From: Terriglobales bacterium
GTDB lineage: Bacteria > Acidobacteriota > Terriglobia > Terriglobales > Acidobacteriaceae
Direction of reading: 5' to 3'
Assembly (NCBI GenBank): GCA_025936825.1
Contig: JAICSO010000001.1
Location: 496,001-560,000, forward strand
DNA: 64,000 nucleotides
Position 1 is the first letter of the stretch. Every line of letters begins with the position of its first letter. The notes below the pieces were generated by a model. That model was not told where the DNA came from. It worked only from the letters and a program-made list of their open reading frames with translations, and ran no database searches. Of this stretch, positions 35,822-45,814 are shown in pieces. Position numbers and translations under genes: made by a program.

Positions 35822-35852
35822 GGGATGGCTTCGGCCATCCCATTTTTTTTTT
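35822..35852 (+). terminator. Intrinsic terminator after the TonB receptor gene
   Basis: GGGATGGC, a TTCG tetraloop, GCCATCCC, then A and a run of ten T. An 8-bp stem with a stable UUCG-type loop and a long U-tract, 21 bases after the receptor stop and just before the TPR gene. Confidence 0.93.
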
Positions 35853-35882
35853 AGTAAACTGAACGGCATCAGCTCTCGCGGT

Positions 35883-37022
35883 ATGTACAAGGCGACTCTC
35901 CTTCCTTTCGTCCTATTCAGCCTGTGGAATCACACAGGACTCGGCCAAGGGCAGACACAACCTGCGCTCGATCCGCAGACGCTCGTACAGGATGCGATCC
36001 AGAAGCAGAGGTCTGGCGATCTCGCGGGAGCAATCCCTGAATACCAGGAGTTCCTGAAACTTCATCCGGAGGCGACCGCGATTCACTCGAATCTTGGCGC
36101 AGCGTTGGCGGGTCTCGGGCGATACGAAGAGGCAATTGCGGAGTACAAAGTCGCATTAAAGCAGTCTCCTCGATTGCCCAGCGCGCGGCTCAATCTGGCG
36201 CTGGCGTACTACAAGATGGGACGCATCCCCGAGGCAGCGGCGCAACTGGAGAAAGTACACGCTCAAGATCCGTCCAATCGTCAGGTCGTGATCGTTCTCG
36301 GCGATTGCTACCTGCGCATGAACAAGAACCCCGATGTCATTCGCGTGCTGGCGCCAGAAGCGAAGAAGTATCCCGACGATCTGGCGATTGCGTACATGCT
36401 GGGCACGGCCTACATTCGCAATAAGCAGGTCGAACCCGGGCAGGTGCTGGTAGACCGCATTCTGCGCAACGGCGACTCCGCCGAGGCGCACCTGATGCTC
36501 GGCACGGCGAAGATGAACATCCAGGACTTTGCCGGTGCGCGCGACGAGTTTGGCAAGGCAGTGGCTTTGGATTCGACCTTGCCTGAGGCACACGTGCTGT
36601 ACGCGCAGGCGCTGCACCTCACCGGAGACTCGGAACAGTCTTCGAAGGAATACAAGGCTGGGCTAGCGCAAGACCCATACAACTTCGAAGCGAATCTGCA
36701 ACTGGGAGCCAATGCCAGGGAAGAGCATGACTACGAGCGTGCGGAGCAATACTTCAAGCGCGCGCTGGAAACGCGGCCGGGAGATCCCGGGGTGACGTAT
36801 CAGCTGGCGCTGATTGACGCCGATCAGGCAAAGCTGGATCCGGCCCGGCAGAAACTCGAGGCGTTGGTGAAAGAGTATCCGGAGTTCACGGAGGCGCACG
36901 TTTCGTTGTCGCTGGTTTACTATCGGCTCAAGCGACCGGAAGACGGCAAGAGAGAACGCGAGATCGTGCAGAAGCTGACGGCGCAAGCCCAAGCCAAACA
37001 ACCTGGAGCGAAACAGCAGTAG
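35883..37022 (+). CDS. Exported tetratricopeptide repeat protein
   Basis: A 379-residue protein: signal peptide (MYKATLLPFVLFSLWNHTGLGQG) and then about nine TPR units from residue 35 on, with typical Gly/Tyr/Ala spacing (AIHSNLGAALAGLGRYEEAIAEYKVAL, SARLNLALAYYKMGRIPEAAAQLEKV). It lacks an enzyme domain, so a scaffold or periplasmic interaction role is likely. It is followed after 28 bases by a CRTAC1 protein, a pairing often seen in Acidobacteriota. It lies after the receptor terminator and so needs its own promoter or read-through. The ATG at 35883 is favoured over the 35802 start, which would run through the terminator hairpin. Confidence 0.85.
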   Translation: MYKATLLPFVLFSLWNHTGLGQGQTQPALDPQTLVQDAIQKQRSGDLAGAIPEYQEFLKLHPEATAIHSNLGAALAGLGRYEEAIAEYKVALKQSPRLPSARLNLALAYYKMGRIPEAAAQLEKVHAQDPSNRQVVIVLGDCYLRMNKNPDVIRVLAPEAKKYPDDLAIAYMLGTAYIRNKQVEPGQVLVDRILRNGDSAEAHLMLGTAKMNIQDFAGARDEFGKAVALDSTLPEAHVLYAQALHLTGDSEQSSKEYKAGLAQDPYNFEANLQLGANAREEHDYERAEQYFKRALETRPGDPGVTYQLALIDADQAKLDPARQKLEALVKEYPEFTEAHVSLSLVYYRLKRPEDGKREREIVQKLTAQAQAKQPGAKQQ

Positions 37023-37050
37023 GCCCCACTATCATCAATAGCGCCGATAG

Positions 37051-38790
37051 ATGAAACTCACTCGCAGAGATTGGATACGGCTGGCGTCGTCATGTGGCGC
37101 GGCTCAGTTGCTTGTGCCCCGGCTCGTCGGCCAAGCCGCCAACGATCAAAAAAGCGAAGCACTGTTTGTTGAGGTGCCCGCCTCTGCAAGCGGGATCAGT
37201 TGGGTTCATGAAAACGCTATGTCGCCAAGTCGGTATCTTCCCGAGGCACTCGGCCCGGGCTGCGCATTCCTCGATTTTGACAATGACGGCTGGATGGACA
37301 TTTTTCTGGTGAACAGCGGTCCAAGCGATTTCTGGACGCCTGCCAAGCCGATCCTCAATGCACTCTACAAAAACAATCGCGACGGAACGTTTACCGATGT
37401 GACGGAGAAAGCGGGTGTCGGTGGCGCGTACTTCGGGATGGGTGTGGCGGTCGGAGATTACGACAATGACGGCTGGCCCGATATTTTCGTCACGTCCTAC
37501 GGAAAGTGCATTCTGTATCACAACAACCACGATGGGACGTTTACAGATGTCACCGCGAAGGCCGGCGTCGCGACACCGGGATGGACCACCAGCGCAGTCT
37601 GGTTCGACTACGACAACGACGGCAAACTCGACCTGTTTGTTTGCAGCTTCGTGGATTATTCGGGGGTGAAGAAGCTGGAATGCGGCAACAACCAGATTGG
37701 GCGGAACTACTATTGCGTGCCGCGAGTGTTTAAGCCGACCGCCAGTTTTCTTTATCACAACAATGGAGACGGAACGTTCACTGAGGTCAGCAAGGGCACG
37801 GCGATCGAGCAGGCGCTTGGCAAAGGGTTGGGGGTCGTGGCAACGGACGTTAACAATGATGGGCGAACTGACCTCTTTGTTGCGAACGATACGGTGCAGA
37901 ATTTCCTGTTTGTGAATCGCGGTCCGGGAGCAAATGGACGCTGGAATTGGGAGGAAATCGCGCTCCAGGCGGGAGTTGGATTCAGCGATGCTGGAAGGCC
38001 GCGATCGGGTATGGGACTGGATGCAGCGGACATCAACGGCGATGGCTGGCAAGACCTATTTGTGGCGAACGTCGATCACGAGATGTTCTCGGTTTACCAG
38101 AATAATAAGGATGAAACCTTTCGGGATGTCGCGCAGGAGAATGGAGTGGCCCGCGCCACGCAACTGCTCAGCGGGTGGGGCATGAAGTACTTCGATTATG
38201 ACAATGATGGTCGGGTCGACCTGTTTCTGGCGAATGGGCATCCCGACGACATGATCGACAGCTATTCGATGCACGTGAAATATCGTGAGCCGCTGTTGTT
38301 ATTTCATCAGGGCGCTGATGGCAAACTGCACGATGTGAGCGCTGATTCGGGGCCGGTTTTTCATCGCGATTTCGCTGCGCGGGGACTCGCGGTCGGAGAT
38401 TTTGATAATGATGGGGCCGTCGACGTCCTTATCGGCCTGAACGGCGGCGCGCCAATTTTGCTCAAGAACAATGCGGCCCAGGGAAATAACTGGCTTGGGA
38501 TCAAGTTGGAAGGCTATAAGGCCAACCGCGACGCCATCGGGGCGAAGCTGACCTGGACGGCAGCTGGAAAGACGCGGTCGCGGTTGAAGAATAACGGCGG
38601 CAGTTATTTGTCGTCGCACGATCCGCGCGAAGTGCTGGGCATTGGATCAGCCACGAAGATTGAGCAGTTGACCATTGAGTGGCCGAAACCGAGCGCGCGT
38701 GTCGACAAATTTACCAACCTTGAAGTGAACCGCTACGTCCGCATTCGCGAGGGCGGCGAGAGTTCAGAACTGCCGGGACCGAAGCGGTAG
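37051..38790 (+). CDS. CRTAC1-family protein (FG-GAP/VCBS repeats, ASPIC/UnbV domain), Tat-exported
   Basis: A 579-residue protein with a twin-arginine signal ([20 protein letters not shown]). Six or seven FG-GAP/VCBS repeats with calcium-loop motifs of the DxDNDGxxD type are clear ([88 protein letters not shown]), forming a beta-propeller. The C-terminal 100 residues are the ASPIC/UnbV domain ([11 protein letters not shown] ... [19 protein letters not shown]). Function unknown; probably extracytoplasmic carbohydrate or protein binding with the TPR partner upstream. Confidence 0.9.
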   Translation: MKLTRRDWIRLASSCGAAQLLVPRLVGQAANDQKSEALFVEVPASASGISWVHENAMSPSRYLPEALGPGCAFLDFDNDGWMDIFLVNSGPSDFWTPAKPILNALYKNNRDGTFTDVTEKAGVGGAYFGMGVAVGDYDNDGWPDIFVTSYGKCILYHNNHDGTFTDVTAKAGVATPGWTTSAVWFDYDNDGKLDLFVCSFVDYSGVKKLECGNNQIGRNYYCVPRVFKPTASFLYHNNGDGTFTEVSKGTAIEQALGKGLGVVATDVNNDGRTDLFVANDTVQNFLFVNRGPGANGRWNWEEIALQAGVGFSDAGRPRSGMGLDAADINGDGWQDLFVANVDHEMFSVYQNNKDETFRDVAQENGVARATQLLSGWGMKYFDYDNDGRVDLFLANGHPDDMIDSYSMHVKYREPLLLFHQGADGKLHDVSADSGPVFHRDFAARGLAVGDFDNDGAVDVLIGLNGGAPILLKNNAAQGNNWLGIKLEGYKANRDAIGAKLTWTAAGKTRSRLKNNGGSYLSSHDPREVLGIGSATKIEQLTIEWPKPSARVDKFTNLEVNRYVRIREGGESSELPGPKR

Positions 38791-38807
38791 CGCTGTTCTC
38801 TCCTTAT

Positions 38808-39650
38808 TCATACCGGCCAAATCCCTAGGGCATTTTTGCTGAGGATATTGTCTTTTGCCTCTTCGGGCAACGGGAGCGCGCGAAAATCGTCCAGGTTGCG
38901 CTTGAGATGAGGAACGCCGGGGCTGGGCCAGTCGGTGCCGAACAACGTCTTGTGCGCAATCTCATCGAGACGAGGGAAGTATTTCAGCAGCGCCTTCGGC
39001 GGAATGCCGCTGATATCGAGAAATACGTTGGGGTGACGCCGCAGCAGAAAGAAAGCGGTCTTCATCCACAGCGGCCTGCCACCGTGTGCCATGATGATCT
39101 TCATCTTAGGGAAATCGACGGCGACATCGTCCAGGAAGATGGGGTCGCCATAGCGATTGCGCGCGCCGGGGAAGATTGAGGTCCCAGTGTGGAACATCAC
39201 CGGAACACCATGCGTTTCGGCCGCGCGATAGATGATCTCCAGTTCTTTGACTCCGTTCAGATAATCGTTGGGATATAGAAGTTGATGCGGCGGGTGGATT
39301 TTGATCATACGGATCTTGAGGCGGAGAAACTGCTCGATGTCCGCTTCGATGGAGGGGCTGTGTCGCGGATGCAGGCCGCCGCACGAGATCAGCCGCTTGG
39401 GATCGGCCTTCACATAATCGGTGATGTACTGGTTGACGTCGGAGGTCAGGCCCATGACTTCCGGCGCGACATAATTAATCAGGACGGCGCGGTCGATGCC
39501 GGAAGAGTCCAGATATTTCAGGAACGCTTTCGGAGAGTTGCTGAATTCCTCGATCTGGTCAAAATGGGGCGCGGCATCCTTTATTAATTGGAGGGCCGGC
39601 TTTTTTAGGAGTTCGTGCGGCTGAATGTGAATATGGCAGTCGGTAATCAT
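38808..39650 (-). CDS. Amidohydrolase 2 family metal-dependent hydrolase/decarboxylase
   Basis: A 280-residue TIM-barrel enzyme of the amidohydrolase_2 family. Metal-site features: DCHIHIQP (HxH) at the N-terminus, HTGTS, the AHGGRP histidine, and TDWPSPG with the catalytic Asp. The family includes gamma-resorcylate, 5-carboxyvanillate and aminocarboxymuconate semialdehyde decarboxylases and several lactonases, which fits the aromatic and acyl-CoA catabolism around it, but the specific reaction cannot be read from the sequence. Divergent from the ALDH gene, with about 180 bases between starts. Confidence 0.8.
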   Translation of the reverse strand: MITDCHIHIQPHELLKKPALQLIKDAAPHFDQIEEFSNSPKAFLKYLDSSGIDRAVLINYVAPEVMGLTSDVNQYITDYVKADPKRLISCGGLHPRHSPSIEADIEQFLRLKIRMIKIHPPHQLLYPNDYLNGVKELEIIYRAAETHGVPVMFHTGTSIFPGARNRYGDPIFLDDVAVDFPKMKIIMAHGGRPLWMKTAFFLLRRHPNVFLDISGIPPKALLKYFPRLDEIAHKTLFGTDWPSPGVPHLKRNLDDFRALPLPEEAKDNILSKNALGIWPV

Positions 39651-39830
39651 TGGCCCAAGTCGCGAGGCGACTCCTCATTCTACGGGTGCGCACAAAACAA
39701 TGTGAATTCGGTTCCCTGCGGGATACCTGGTATCGGCGGCGAAGAGGCGAACCTTTCACCTGTTACGAGCACCGATTCGGTGGTAGGCTGAATGCCGCAT
39801 CGGGGGCCAGCTTGCCCCATGGAGAGTCCC

Positions 39831-41309
39831 ATGAACCCCTTGGCGAAGTTGAATCAGCAATACATTGGCGGCGTATGGCGCGACGGAAAAAGTGCGAAGG
39901 TCCTAAGCGATAAAAATCCATATAACGGCAATCAGATTGCCGAATTCAAGCTGGCAAACCGGGCGGACTTGGATGATGCTTACCGCGCAGCTGCTAGCGC
40001 GCAGAAGATCTGGGCGGAGGTCAATCCGTTCGAGAAGCGTACGGTGTTGGAACGCGCAATCACCTGGATTGAGCAGAACGAGAAAGATATCGCCGACATC
40101 ATCGTCGAGGAACTGGGTGGCACGCACCTGAAGGCGGCCATTGAGATCTTTCTGGTTAAGACGTTCATTAAAGAGGCATCCACGTATCCGCTGCGAATGA
40201 CGGGCGAGATTCTGCCGTCCACGGTAGATGGGAAAGAAAACCGTCTTTATCGGGTGCCTGCGGGTGTGGTGGGCGTGATCAGCCCGTTTAACTTTCCATT
40301 CAACTTGAGCATGCGGTCGGTGGCTCCCGCGCTCGGTTGCGGAAACGGCGTTGTGCTCAAGCCGCACGATGATACGCCTATTACAGGTGGAACGTTGATC
40401 GCGAAGATCTTTGAGGAAGCCGGGATTCCGAAAGGATTGCTGAACGTGATTGTCGCGGACATTGGGGAACTGGGCGACTCATTCATCGAACATCCGGTGC
40501 CCAGGATCATTTCGTTTACGGGTTCGGAGCAGGTTGGGCGGCACATCGGTGCGGTTGCAGGACGATCCCTGAAGAAGGCGATCCTGGAGTTGGGTGGAAA
40601 CAGCGCGCTTGTGGTGCTGGATGATGCGGATCTCAACACAGCTGTGAATGCGGCGGTGTTCAGCCGATTCGCGCACCAGGGCCAGGTTTGCATGTGCTCG
40701 AATCGAATCCTGGTGCAGCGCGGAGTTTATGGGAAGTTTCTGGACAGGTTTGTCGACCGAGTTTCAAAGTTGCGCGTGGGCGACCCAAGGGAAGGCGGTA
40801 CCGAATTAGGCCCGCTCATCAATGAACGCCAGGCGGAAACGTTCCGCAAGCAGATTCAGCGTGGAATCGATGAAGGGGCGAAAGTTGTGCTGAAAGGAAA
40901 GATAGAAGGAACGCTGGCCGCACCGACCGTGTTTGCTGACGTGAAGCCGAGCATGTGGATCGCGCAGAACGAAATGTTTGGGCCGGCAGTATGCGTCATT
41001 CCATTTGACACGCCGGAAGAGGCAATTGAGATCGCTAACGACAGTCCCTACGGGTTGAGCGGTGCGATCCATACGCGAGATGTGGAGCGCGGCGCAGAAC
41101 TGGCGAAGCAATTCGACTCAGGCATGGTGCACGTGAATGACGGAACCATCAATGACGATCCGCTAATTGCGTTTGGCGGCGAGAAGGCTTCGGGCGTGGG
41201 CCGGCTGAACGGGAAATGGGCACTCGAGGAATTCACGACCTTGAAGTGGATTTCCGTTCAGCACAAGGCCCGGCACTATCCGTTTGAGTTGGTAGCGAAA
41301 GCGTCCTAA
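39831..41309 (+). CDS. NAD(P)-dependent aldehyde dehydrogenase (aromatic-aldehyde type)
   Basis: A 492-residue ALDH. Motifs seen: GVVGVISPFNFPFNLSMRS (cofactor site and oxyanion Asn), ISFTGSEQVGRHIG, the catalytic Glu in LELGGNSALVVLDDADL, and the nucleophilic Cys in HQGQVCMCSNR (about C287), with a second cysteine two residues later. Overall it resembles benzaldehyde/vanillin-type dehydrogenases. GGAGAG precedes the ATG at 39831. Head-to-head with the amidohydrolase and convergent with the CoA ligase gene. It is a candidate for the vanillin dehydrogenation step absent from the ferulate locus 15 kb to the right; that link is inference. Confidence 0.88.
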   Translation: MNPLAKLNQQYIGGVWRDGKSAKVLSDKNPYNGNQIAEFKLANRADLDDAYRAAASAQKIWAEVNPFEKRTVLERAITWIEQNEKDIADIIVEELGGTHLKAAIEIFLVKTFIKEASTYPLRMTGEILPSTVDGKENRLYRVPAGVVGVISPFNFPFNLSMRSVAPALGCGNGVVLKPHDDTPITGGTLIAKIFEEAGIPKGLLNVIVADIGELGDSFIEHPVPRIISFTGSEQVGRHIGAVAGRSLKKAILELGGNSALVVLDDADLNTAVNAAVFSRFAHQGQVCMCSNRILVQRGVYGKFLDRFVDRVSKLRVGDPREGGTELGPLINERQAETFRKQIQRGIDEGAKVVLKGKIEGTLAAPTVFADVKPSMWIAQNEMFGPAVCVIPFDTPEEAIEIANDSPYGLSGAIHTRDVERGAELAKQFDSGMVHVNDGTINDDPLIAFGGEKASGVGRLNGKWALEEFTTLKWISVQHKARHYPFELVAKAS

Positions 41310-41311
41310 CT

Positions 41312-42880
41312 TCAGTGTACTTGGCGGGCTGCGTGCTCCCAGTAAGGCGCGCGTAGCGCTTTGCGGTCGATCTTGCCTGCGGCGGTCTTCGGAATCTCTG
41401 CGCAGAACTCGATTGACTTCGGGGCTTTCACTCCGCCCAATTTTGCTTTGCAGTGTCGCAGGACTGCCTCTTCGGTGAGTTGCTCACCAGCCTTCAGAAC
41501 TACTAATGCCTTTACCGCCTCCCCCCAAAGATCGTGAGGAACGCTAATAACGGCGCACTCGTGGACCTCCGAAAGAGCCATGATCGCGGCCTCAACCTCG
41601 ACCGAGAAAACGTTGAAGCCGCCGGTGATGATCATGTCCTTCTTGCGATCGACGATGTAGACGTAGCCTTCGTTGTCCATATAAGCGACGTCGCCGGTGT
41701 GATGCCAGCCGAAACGGCGAATCTCCGCCGTCGCCTCTGGAAGTTTGTAGTAACCGCCGCACACGAGAGATCCTCGAGCCACAATTTCGCCGGGCTGATG
41801 AGGCGGGAGAACCTCGCCTTCGTCGTTCATGATGGCGAGCCGCACGGCGGATGTTGGCTTGCCGCAACTGGCGAGGCGCTCCGGATGATCGCCAGCAGCT
41901 GCGGCGGCGAGGGTTTCTTGATCGAGGAAGGTCAGCAGCATCGGCGCTTCCGTCTGACCGTAAGACTGGCACAAGCAGGGGCCGAATACTTCTACGCCGC
42001 GCCTCAGCTTGTCCGGGGAAACCGGCGATCCTGCGAGGAGGAAAACGCGCAGGCTGGAGTAGTCGAAATTTCTGACTTCCGGATGTGACAGCAAGTTGTA
42101 GAAAGCCGTCGGCGGAAGAAACAGGTGCGTGACCTGGTATCGAGGAATACTGCGGAGGACTTCCAGCGCCTCAAATTTCGGGAGAATCACATTCGTCGCA
42201 CCGAGAGCGGTCACAGTGAAGGCGACAACTCCCGCCGCATGGGAAAGCGGGGCGGTGTTCAAGCAGACGGGATGTGCACAGTTACCGCTCCAATAGTGAG
42301 TGGCCATTTCGGTCATCGTGCCCCACGCCAGCGAGGTCACTCGCACGCCCCTAGCAGGGCCAGTTGTGCCGCCGGTGGGAACGACGCCGACGAGCCGATC
42401 GATGTTGCCGTGAGCGTCTCCCCAGTCGAGATCGTCGATGGTATCGCCGGACTTCATGAACGAATCGAGGGAAGGATGCTTGCCACCATCACGATCGAGG
42501 CAGATCAGGTGGCGCAAGCTTGGTACTCGCGTTTGGATCTCCGCTACGGTGTCGCCAAACTGACTCTGATAAAACAGCCAGGCCATCTCGACGTAATTCA
42601 TGTATTCAACCGTGGCATCGATCGCATTGCGGTAATTTACCGGTACCCACACAGCGCCGGCGCGCATGATGCCCAACATGCTGAGCAGGACACGGGCGTC
42701 ATTGTGCGAGAGAATTCCGGCGGGTTCTTCGCCCGGGAGACCACTGGCCCTCATTGCGCGGGCGATTTTGAAGGTGATCTCGCGGGCCTCGCGGTAGGTG
42801 ATGCGCGACTCGCCGTCGATAATCGCAATCCGATCGGGATTGGCTTCTGCGCCTTTATCGAAGTAGTCGATGGCCTGCAT
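41312..42880 (-). CDS. Acyl-CoA synthetase (AMP-forming ligase)
   Basis: A 522-residue ANL-family ligase. The P-loop reads VVPTGGTTGPARGVRVT (Arg where Lys is usual), the A5 region is YGQTEAPML, A7 is YYKLPEATAEI ... WHHTGDVAYMDNEGYVYIVDRKKDMIITGGFNVFSVEVE, and the A10 lysine is in KTAAGKIDRKALR. It activates a carboxylic acid with ATP and CoA; substrate unknown, but its neighbours (ALDH, thiolase) point to an aryl-alkyl or short branched acid. The saccharopine-dehydrogenase-like gene lies 20 bases upstream on the same strand, so the two are probably one transcript. Confidence 0.88.
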   Translation of the reverse strand: MQAIDYFDKGAEANPDRIAIIDGESRITYREAREITFKIARAMRASGLPGEEPAGILSHNDARVLLSMLGIMRAGAVWVPVNYRNAIDATVEYMNYVEMAWLFYQSQFGDTVAEIQTRVPSLRHLICLDRDGGKHPSLDSFMKSGDTIDDLDWGDAHGNIDRLVGVVPTGGTTGPARGVRVTSLAWGTMTEMATHYWSGNCAHPVCLNTAPLSHAAGVVAFTVTALGATNVILPKFEALEVLRSIPRYQVTHLFLPPTAFYNLLSHPEVRNFDYSSLRVFLLAGSPVSPDKLRRGVEVFGPCLCQSYGQTEAPMLLTFLDQETLAAAAAGDHPERLASCGKPTSAVRLAIMNDEGEVLPPHQPGEIVARGSLVCGGYYKLPEATAEIRRFGWHHTGDVAYMDNEGYVYIVDRKKDMIITGGFNVFSVEVEAAIMALSEVHECAVISVPHDLWGEAVKALVVLKAGEQLTEEAVLRHCKAKLGGVKAPKSIEFCAEIPKTAAGKIDRKALRAPYWEHAARQVH

Positions 42881-42900
42881 GGTGCGCTATTCGATTCTGA

Positions 42901-44010
42901 TCAGTAGAGTTTCGCTTTAGCCAGGCCGTGGCTTTCGAGCGTGCGTAATACCTCGCGGTGACCGAATGCTTCGGCGGCGGAAGCAAAGCCGACCTTGCGA
43001 GGCGGTCCGCAGACCAGGTTGTGGGCCGCGAACGCCTGCAGCAGGCCGGTCTGTTTATAGCAGCAGGTGCCCACCACGACGCAGTGAACCACTTCAGTTG
43101 AACCGCGGCCAGCCACCACATCGATGGTGCGCTGTTCCCGCGAGTTTTCGCGAGGCGGAGTTCCGCCCTGGACCGCATTCGCCATGTCGGAGAGGCGCTT
43201 TTCCTGCTCGGCTTTCGACAAAGGTCGGATTTGTTCTTCAAATAGTTTTTCAGTCGCGGCGACGCCTTCCATAATCTGGCGATCGAGCAGACCTCCATAG
43301 GAACGGACATTTGCGATCTGCGGATGATTTTTGTACCAGACGGGCTGGGGGAATCCGCCCCAGGCCAAGGCTAACTGACTCTGCACATATCCCGGGATGG
43401 CGACATCGTAGCGCGTGGCTTTGGGCCAGGGTTTGTACTGGTTCTGCTCGAGGAACTGGGCGTCAGTTTGGATCACCGCGAATATGGTTTGCGTCGATCC
43501 AAACGTCGGGATGCCCTTGAACATGGTCACAGTTTCGATGGTGTCCACCTTGGCGGTTTCGAGGCAGAGACGGATAGCCGCATCGCTGGATGTCGACATA
43601 AAAGCCGTCGCAGGAGCAATGAGGAGACCTCGATCGGCGAACTTGCAACTCCACTGCTCGGCAATTTGGCGAATCCAGGCTTGTTCGCCGGAAATGTCGA
43701 GATAGTGGCATCCCGCGGCCAGGGCGGCTTCCACCACGCGAGGACCGTTGTAGATAAATGGGCCGACGGTATTGCAGACAACCTTGGCGCCAGAGAAAAG
43801 TTTCGTTAGTTCCTCAACGGTACCGCTGGTTTCTACGATTTCGAAATTGGCGCTCTCGATGCCAGGAACTTTCGCGAGCACTTCTTCGAGTCGCTGGCGG
43901 CTGCGTCCGGCGGCAATGAACGGCACGTTGTACTCGCGAAGATACTCGACGACCAGGCGGCCGGAAAATCCATTGGCGCCGTAAACCACCACCGGGCGTT
44001 TGTTCGCCAT
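42901..44010 (-). CDS. Saccharopine dehydrogenase-like NAD(P)-binding protein
   Basis: A 369-residue protein with an N-terminal Rossmann fold (VVVYGANGFSGRLVVEYL) and the family segment VVCNTVGPFIYNGPRVVEAALAAGCHYLDISGE. It belongs to the saccharopine dehydrogenase-like group (trans-acting enoyl reductases, SCCPDH-like), not true lysine biosynthesis enzymes. It might reduce an acyl or enoyl intermediate in the same pathway as the CoA ligase it is transcribed with; no substrate is evident. Divergent from the HxlR regulator with a 120-base control region. GGGAA lies before the ATG. Confidence 0.8.
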   Translation of the reverse strand: MANKRPVVVYGANGFSGRLVVEYLREYNVPFIAAGRSRQRLEEVLAKVPGIESANFEIVETSGTVEELTKLFSGAKVVCNTVGPFIYNGPRVVEAALAAGCHYLDISGEQAWIRQIAEQWSCKFADRGLLIAPATAFMSTSSDAAIRLCLETAKVDTIETVTMFKGIPTFGSTQTIFAVIQTDAQFLEQNQYKPWPKATRYDVAIPGYVQSQLALAWGGFPQPVWYKNHPQIANVRSYGGLLDRQIMEGVAATEKLFEEQIRPLSKAEQEKRLSDMANAVQGGTPPRENSREQRTIDVVAGRGSTEVVHCVVVGTCCYKQTGLLQAFAAHNLVCGPPRKVGFASAAEAFGHREVLRTLESHGLAKAKLY

Positions 44011-44103
44011 AGTGAAATTCCCAAAGTCAGTAAGGAAAGAACCTGTAGACTAGGGAGCGATTCTAGGCTAAAGTTTCATAATTGCTAGTAGGCACTTTTT
44101 CGT

Positions 44104-44114
44104 AACCTTAGGTT
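44104..44114. promoter_or_regulatory. Small palindrome AACCT-T-AGGTT upstream of the HxlR gene
   Basis: An inverted repeat of 5 bases with a one-base centre, 16 bases before the HxlR ATG, in the region shared by the divergent saccharopine-like and HxlR genes. Candidate operator; short enough to arise by chance. Confidence 0.3.
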
Positions 44115-44130
44115 CTATGGGGGCTTTGAC

Positions 44131-44523
44131 ATGGAAGACTACTATTGCCCGGTCAAACTTACCGCTGACATCATCGGCGGCAAATGGAAGCCGCTGATTC
44201 TCTTTTACCTGGAAGGGGGCACCCGGCGTTTCGGGGAACTCCGCAAAATGATTCCCACGATGACGAAAAAGATGCTGACCCAGCATCTAAGGGAACTGGA
44301 GCGGGACGGAATCATCCATCGCGAGGTTTATGCGGTCGTGCCGCCCAAGGTGGAGTACTCGCTGACCAAGCATGGCGAGAGCCTGAAGCCGATCCTGAAG
44401 CTCATGTCGGCGTGGGGGACGCGGCACCGCGCGCGATATGGAGTGCCGACGGGCCGTTTACGTGCACAGCGAACCCCTTTGACGCCGAAGCTGGTCCGCG
44501 CCGAAACAACCTTGCCTGCTTAG
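44131..44523 (+). CDS. HxlR-family transcriptional regulator
   Basis: A 130-residue winged-helix regulator of the HxlR/DUF24 type: [57 protein letters not shown] and [16 protein letters not shown] follow the family consensus. A single cysteine in YYCPVKL is at the position used by redox or aldehyde-sensing members, so it may sense reactive electrophiles such as aldehydes, matching the ALDH and ligase genes nearby. It is divergent from the ligase operon and precedes the thiolase by 29 bases. Confidence 0.88.
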   Translation: MEDYYCPVKLTADIIGGKWKPLILFYLEGGTRRFGELRKMIPTMTKKMLTQHLRELERDGIIHREVYAVVPPKVEYSLTKHGESLKPILKLMSAWGTRHRARYGVPTGRLRAQRTPLTPKLVRAETTLPA

Positions 44524-44552
44524 CGCTAATCCATACTGATTTGGAGGGCCTG

Positions 44553-45794
44553 GTGACGACTCGACCGAAAGGTTTGATCTCACAGTACGACGACGTGTGG
44601 CTGCTTGATGGCGTGCGCACACCATTTGCGGAGTACAACACCGTGCTCGGGCTGGTGTCCCCGATTGATTTGGGGATCAAGGCGGCGCGAGAGGTGTTTC
44701 GCCGGTCTGGCGTTTCGCCGGAGCGCGTTGGGACCGTGATCGCCGGAAGCATGGCGCAGGCGAGTTTCGATGCTTACATGTTGCCGCGGCACATCGGGCT
44801 GTATTCGGGCGTACCTGTCGAAGTGCCTGCGCAGTTGGCTCAGCGAGTCTGCGGGACTGGAATGGAGTTGATCCTGCAGGCAGGCGACGCGATTCAATTG
44901 GGCAAAGTGGATTGCGCGCTGGCCGTCGGCGCAGAGTCCATGAGCCGCAATCCTATTGCCGCGTACACGCACCGCAACGGTTTTCGCATGGGGCAGGTTG
45001 AATTCAAGGACTTCTTATGGGAGGCGCTGCTCGACACGTGCCCAAATGTCACCATGGGCGGCTCAAGCGAAAACCTGGCGAAGAAGTATTCCATCTCGAG
45101 GGAAGATGCGGATCGATTTGCAGCAGAGAGTTTCGCGCGAGCCATTGCGGCACGGGAAGCCTGTTTCGTAAGCGGTGAGATTTGCGCGATCACGAACGAA
45201 CAATTTGAATTGCCCGCATACAAAACACGCGGCATCCGGCTGCCTCGCGGCGTCGATAAGTTTGAGCAAGATACACACGTGAGGTCTTCCTCAGTAGAGG
45301 CGTTGGCGAAGCTTGCGCCTGCATTTGGCGGAGTCCAAACGGCTGGCAACAGTTCCGGCATTGTGGATGGAGCCGCGGCAGCGCTCGTCAGCTCGGGCGC
45401 CTTTGCACGCGAGTCGGGCAAGACGCCGCTGGGAAAGGTGATCGCGGGGGCATCGGTGGGCGTGCCTCCAGAGATCATGGGAATTGGCCCGGTTCCGGCG
45501 ATACGTGCGGTGTTGGACGCGACGGGATTGACCGTCGATCAGATTGATCGGTTTGAGATCAACGAGGCATTTGCTTCCCAGATCCTCGCGTGCGAGCGCG
45601 AACTCGGACTCGACCACGGCAAGGTCAACGTCAACGGGGGCGCGATCGCCATTGGACACCCGCTGGCCGCGACCGGTGTGCGCTTGTCGGTCACGGTTGC
45701 ACGCGAACTGAAGCGTGCGGGCAGGTACGGGATTGCCTCAGCGTGCATTGGCGGAGGGCAGGGAATCGCGGTGCTGATCGAGAATGCCGCTTAA
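44553..45794 (+). CDS. Thiolase family protein (acetyl-CoA acetyltransferase)
   Basis: A 413-residue thiolase. The nucleophilic Cys is in AQRVCGTGMEL (about C100); the other active-site elements are NEAFA, GGAIAIGHPLAATG and the final CIGGGQG. It performs thiolytic cleavage (or condensation) of a 3-ketoacyl-CoA. The frame is open upstream through the HxlR gene, but GTG at 44553 has GGAGG five bases before it and gives a standard N-terminus. HxlR lies just upstream and TetR converges downstream. It could shorten a CoA-activated side chain made by one of the two CoA ligases in the window. Confidence 0.88.
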   Translation: MTTRPKGLISQYDDVWLLDGVRTPFAEYNTVLGLVSPIDLGIKAAREVFRRSGVSPERVGTVIAGSMAQASFDAYMLPRHIGLYSGVPVEVPAQLAQRVCGTGMELILQAGDAIQLGKVDCALAVGAESMSRNPIAAYTHRNGFRMGQVEFKDFLWEALLDTCPNVTMGGSSENLAKKYSISREDADRFAAESFARAIAAREACFVSGEICAITNEQFELPAYKTRGIRLPRGVDKFEQDTHVRSSSVEALAKLAPAFGGVQTAGNSSGIVDGAAAALVSSGAFARESGKTPLGKVIAGASVGVPPEIMGIGPVPAIRAVLDATGLTVDQIDRFEINEAFASQILACERELGLDHGKVNVNGGAIAIGHPLAATGVRLSVTVARELKRAGRYGIASACIGGGQGIAVLIENAA

Positions 45795-45814
45795 GCAAAA
45801 GTAGACAGTTTGGG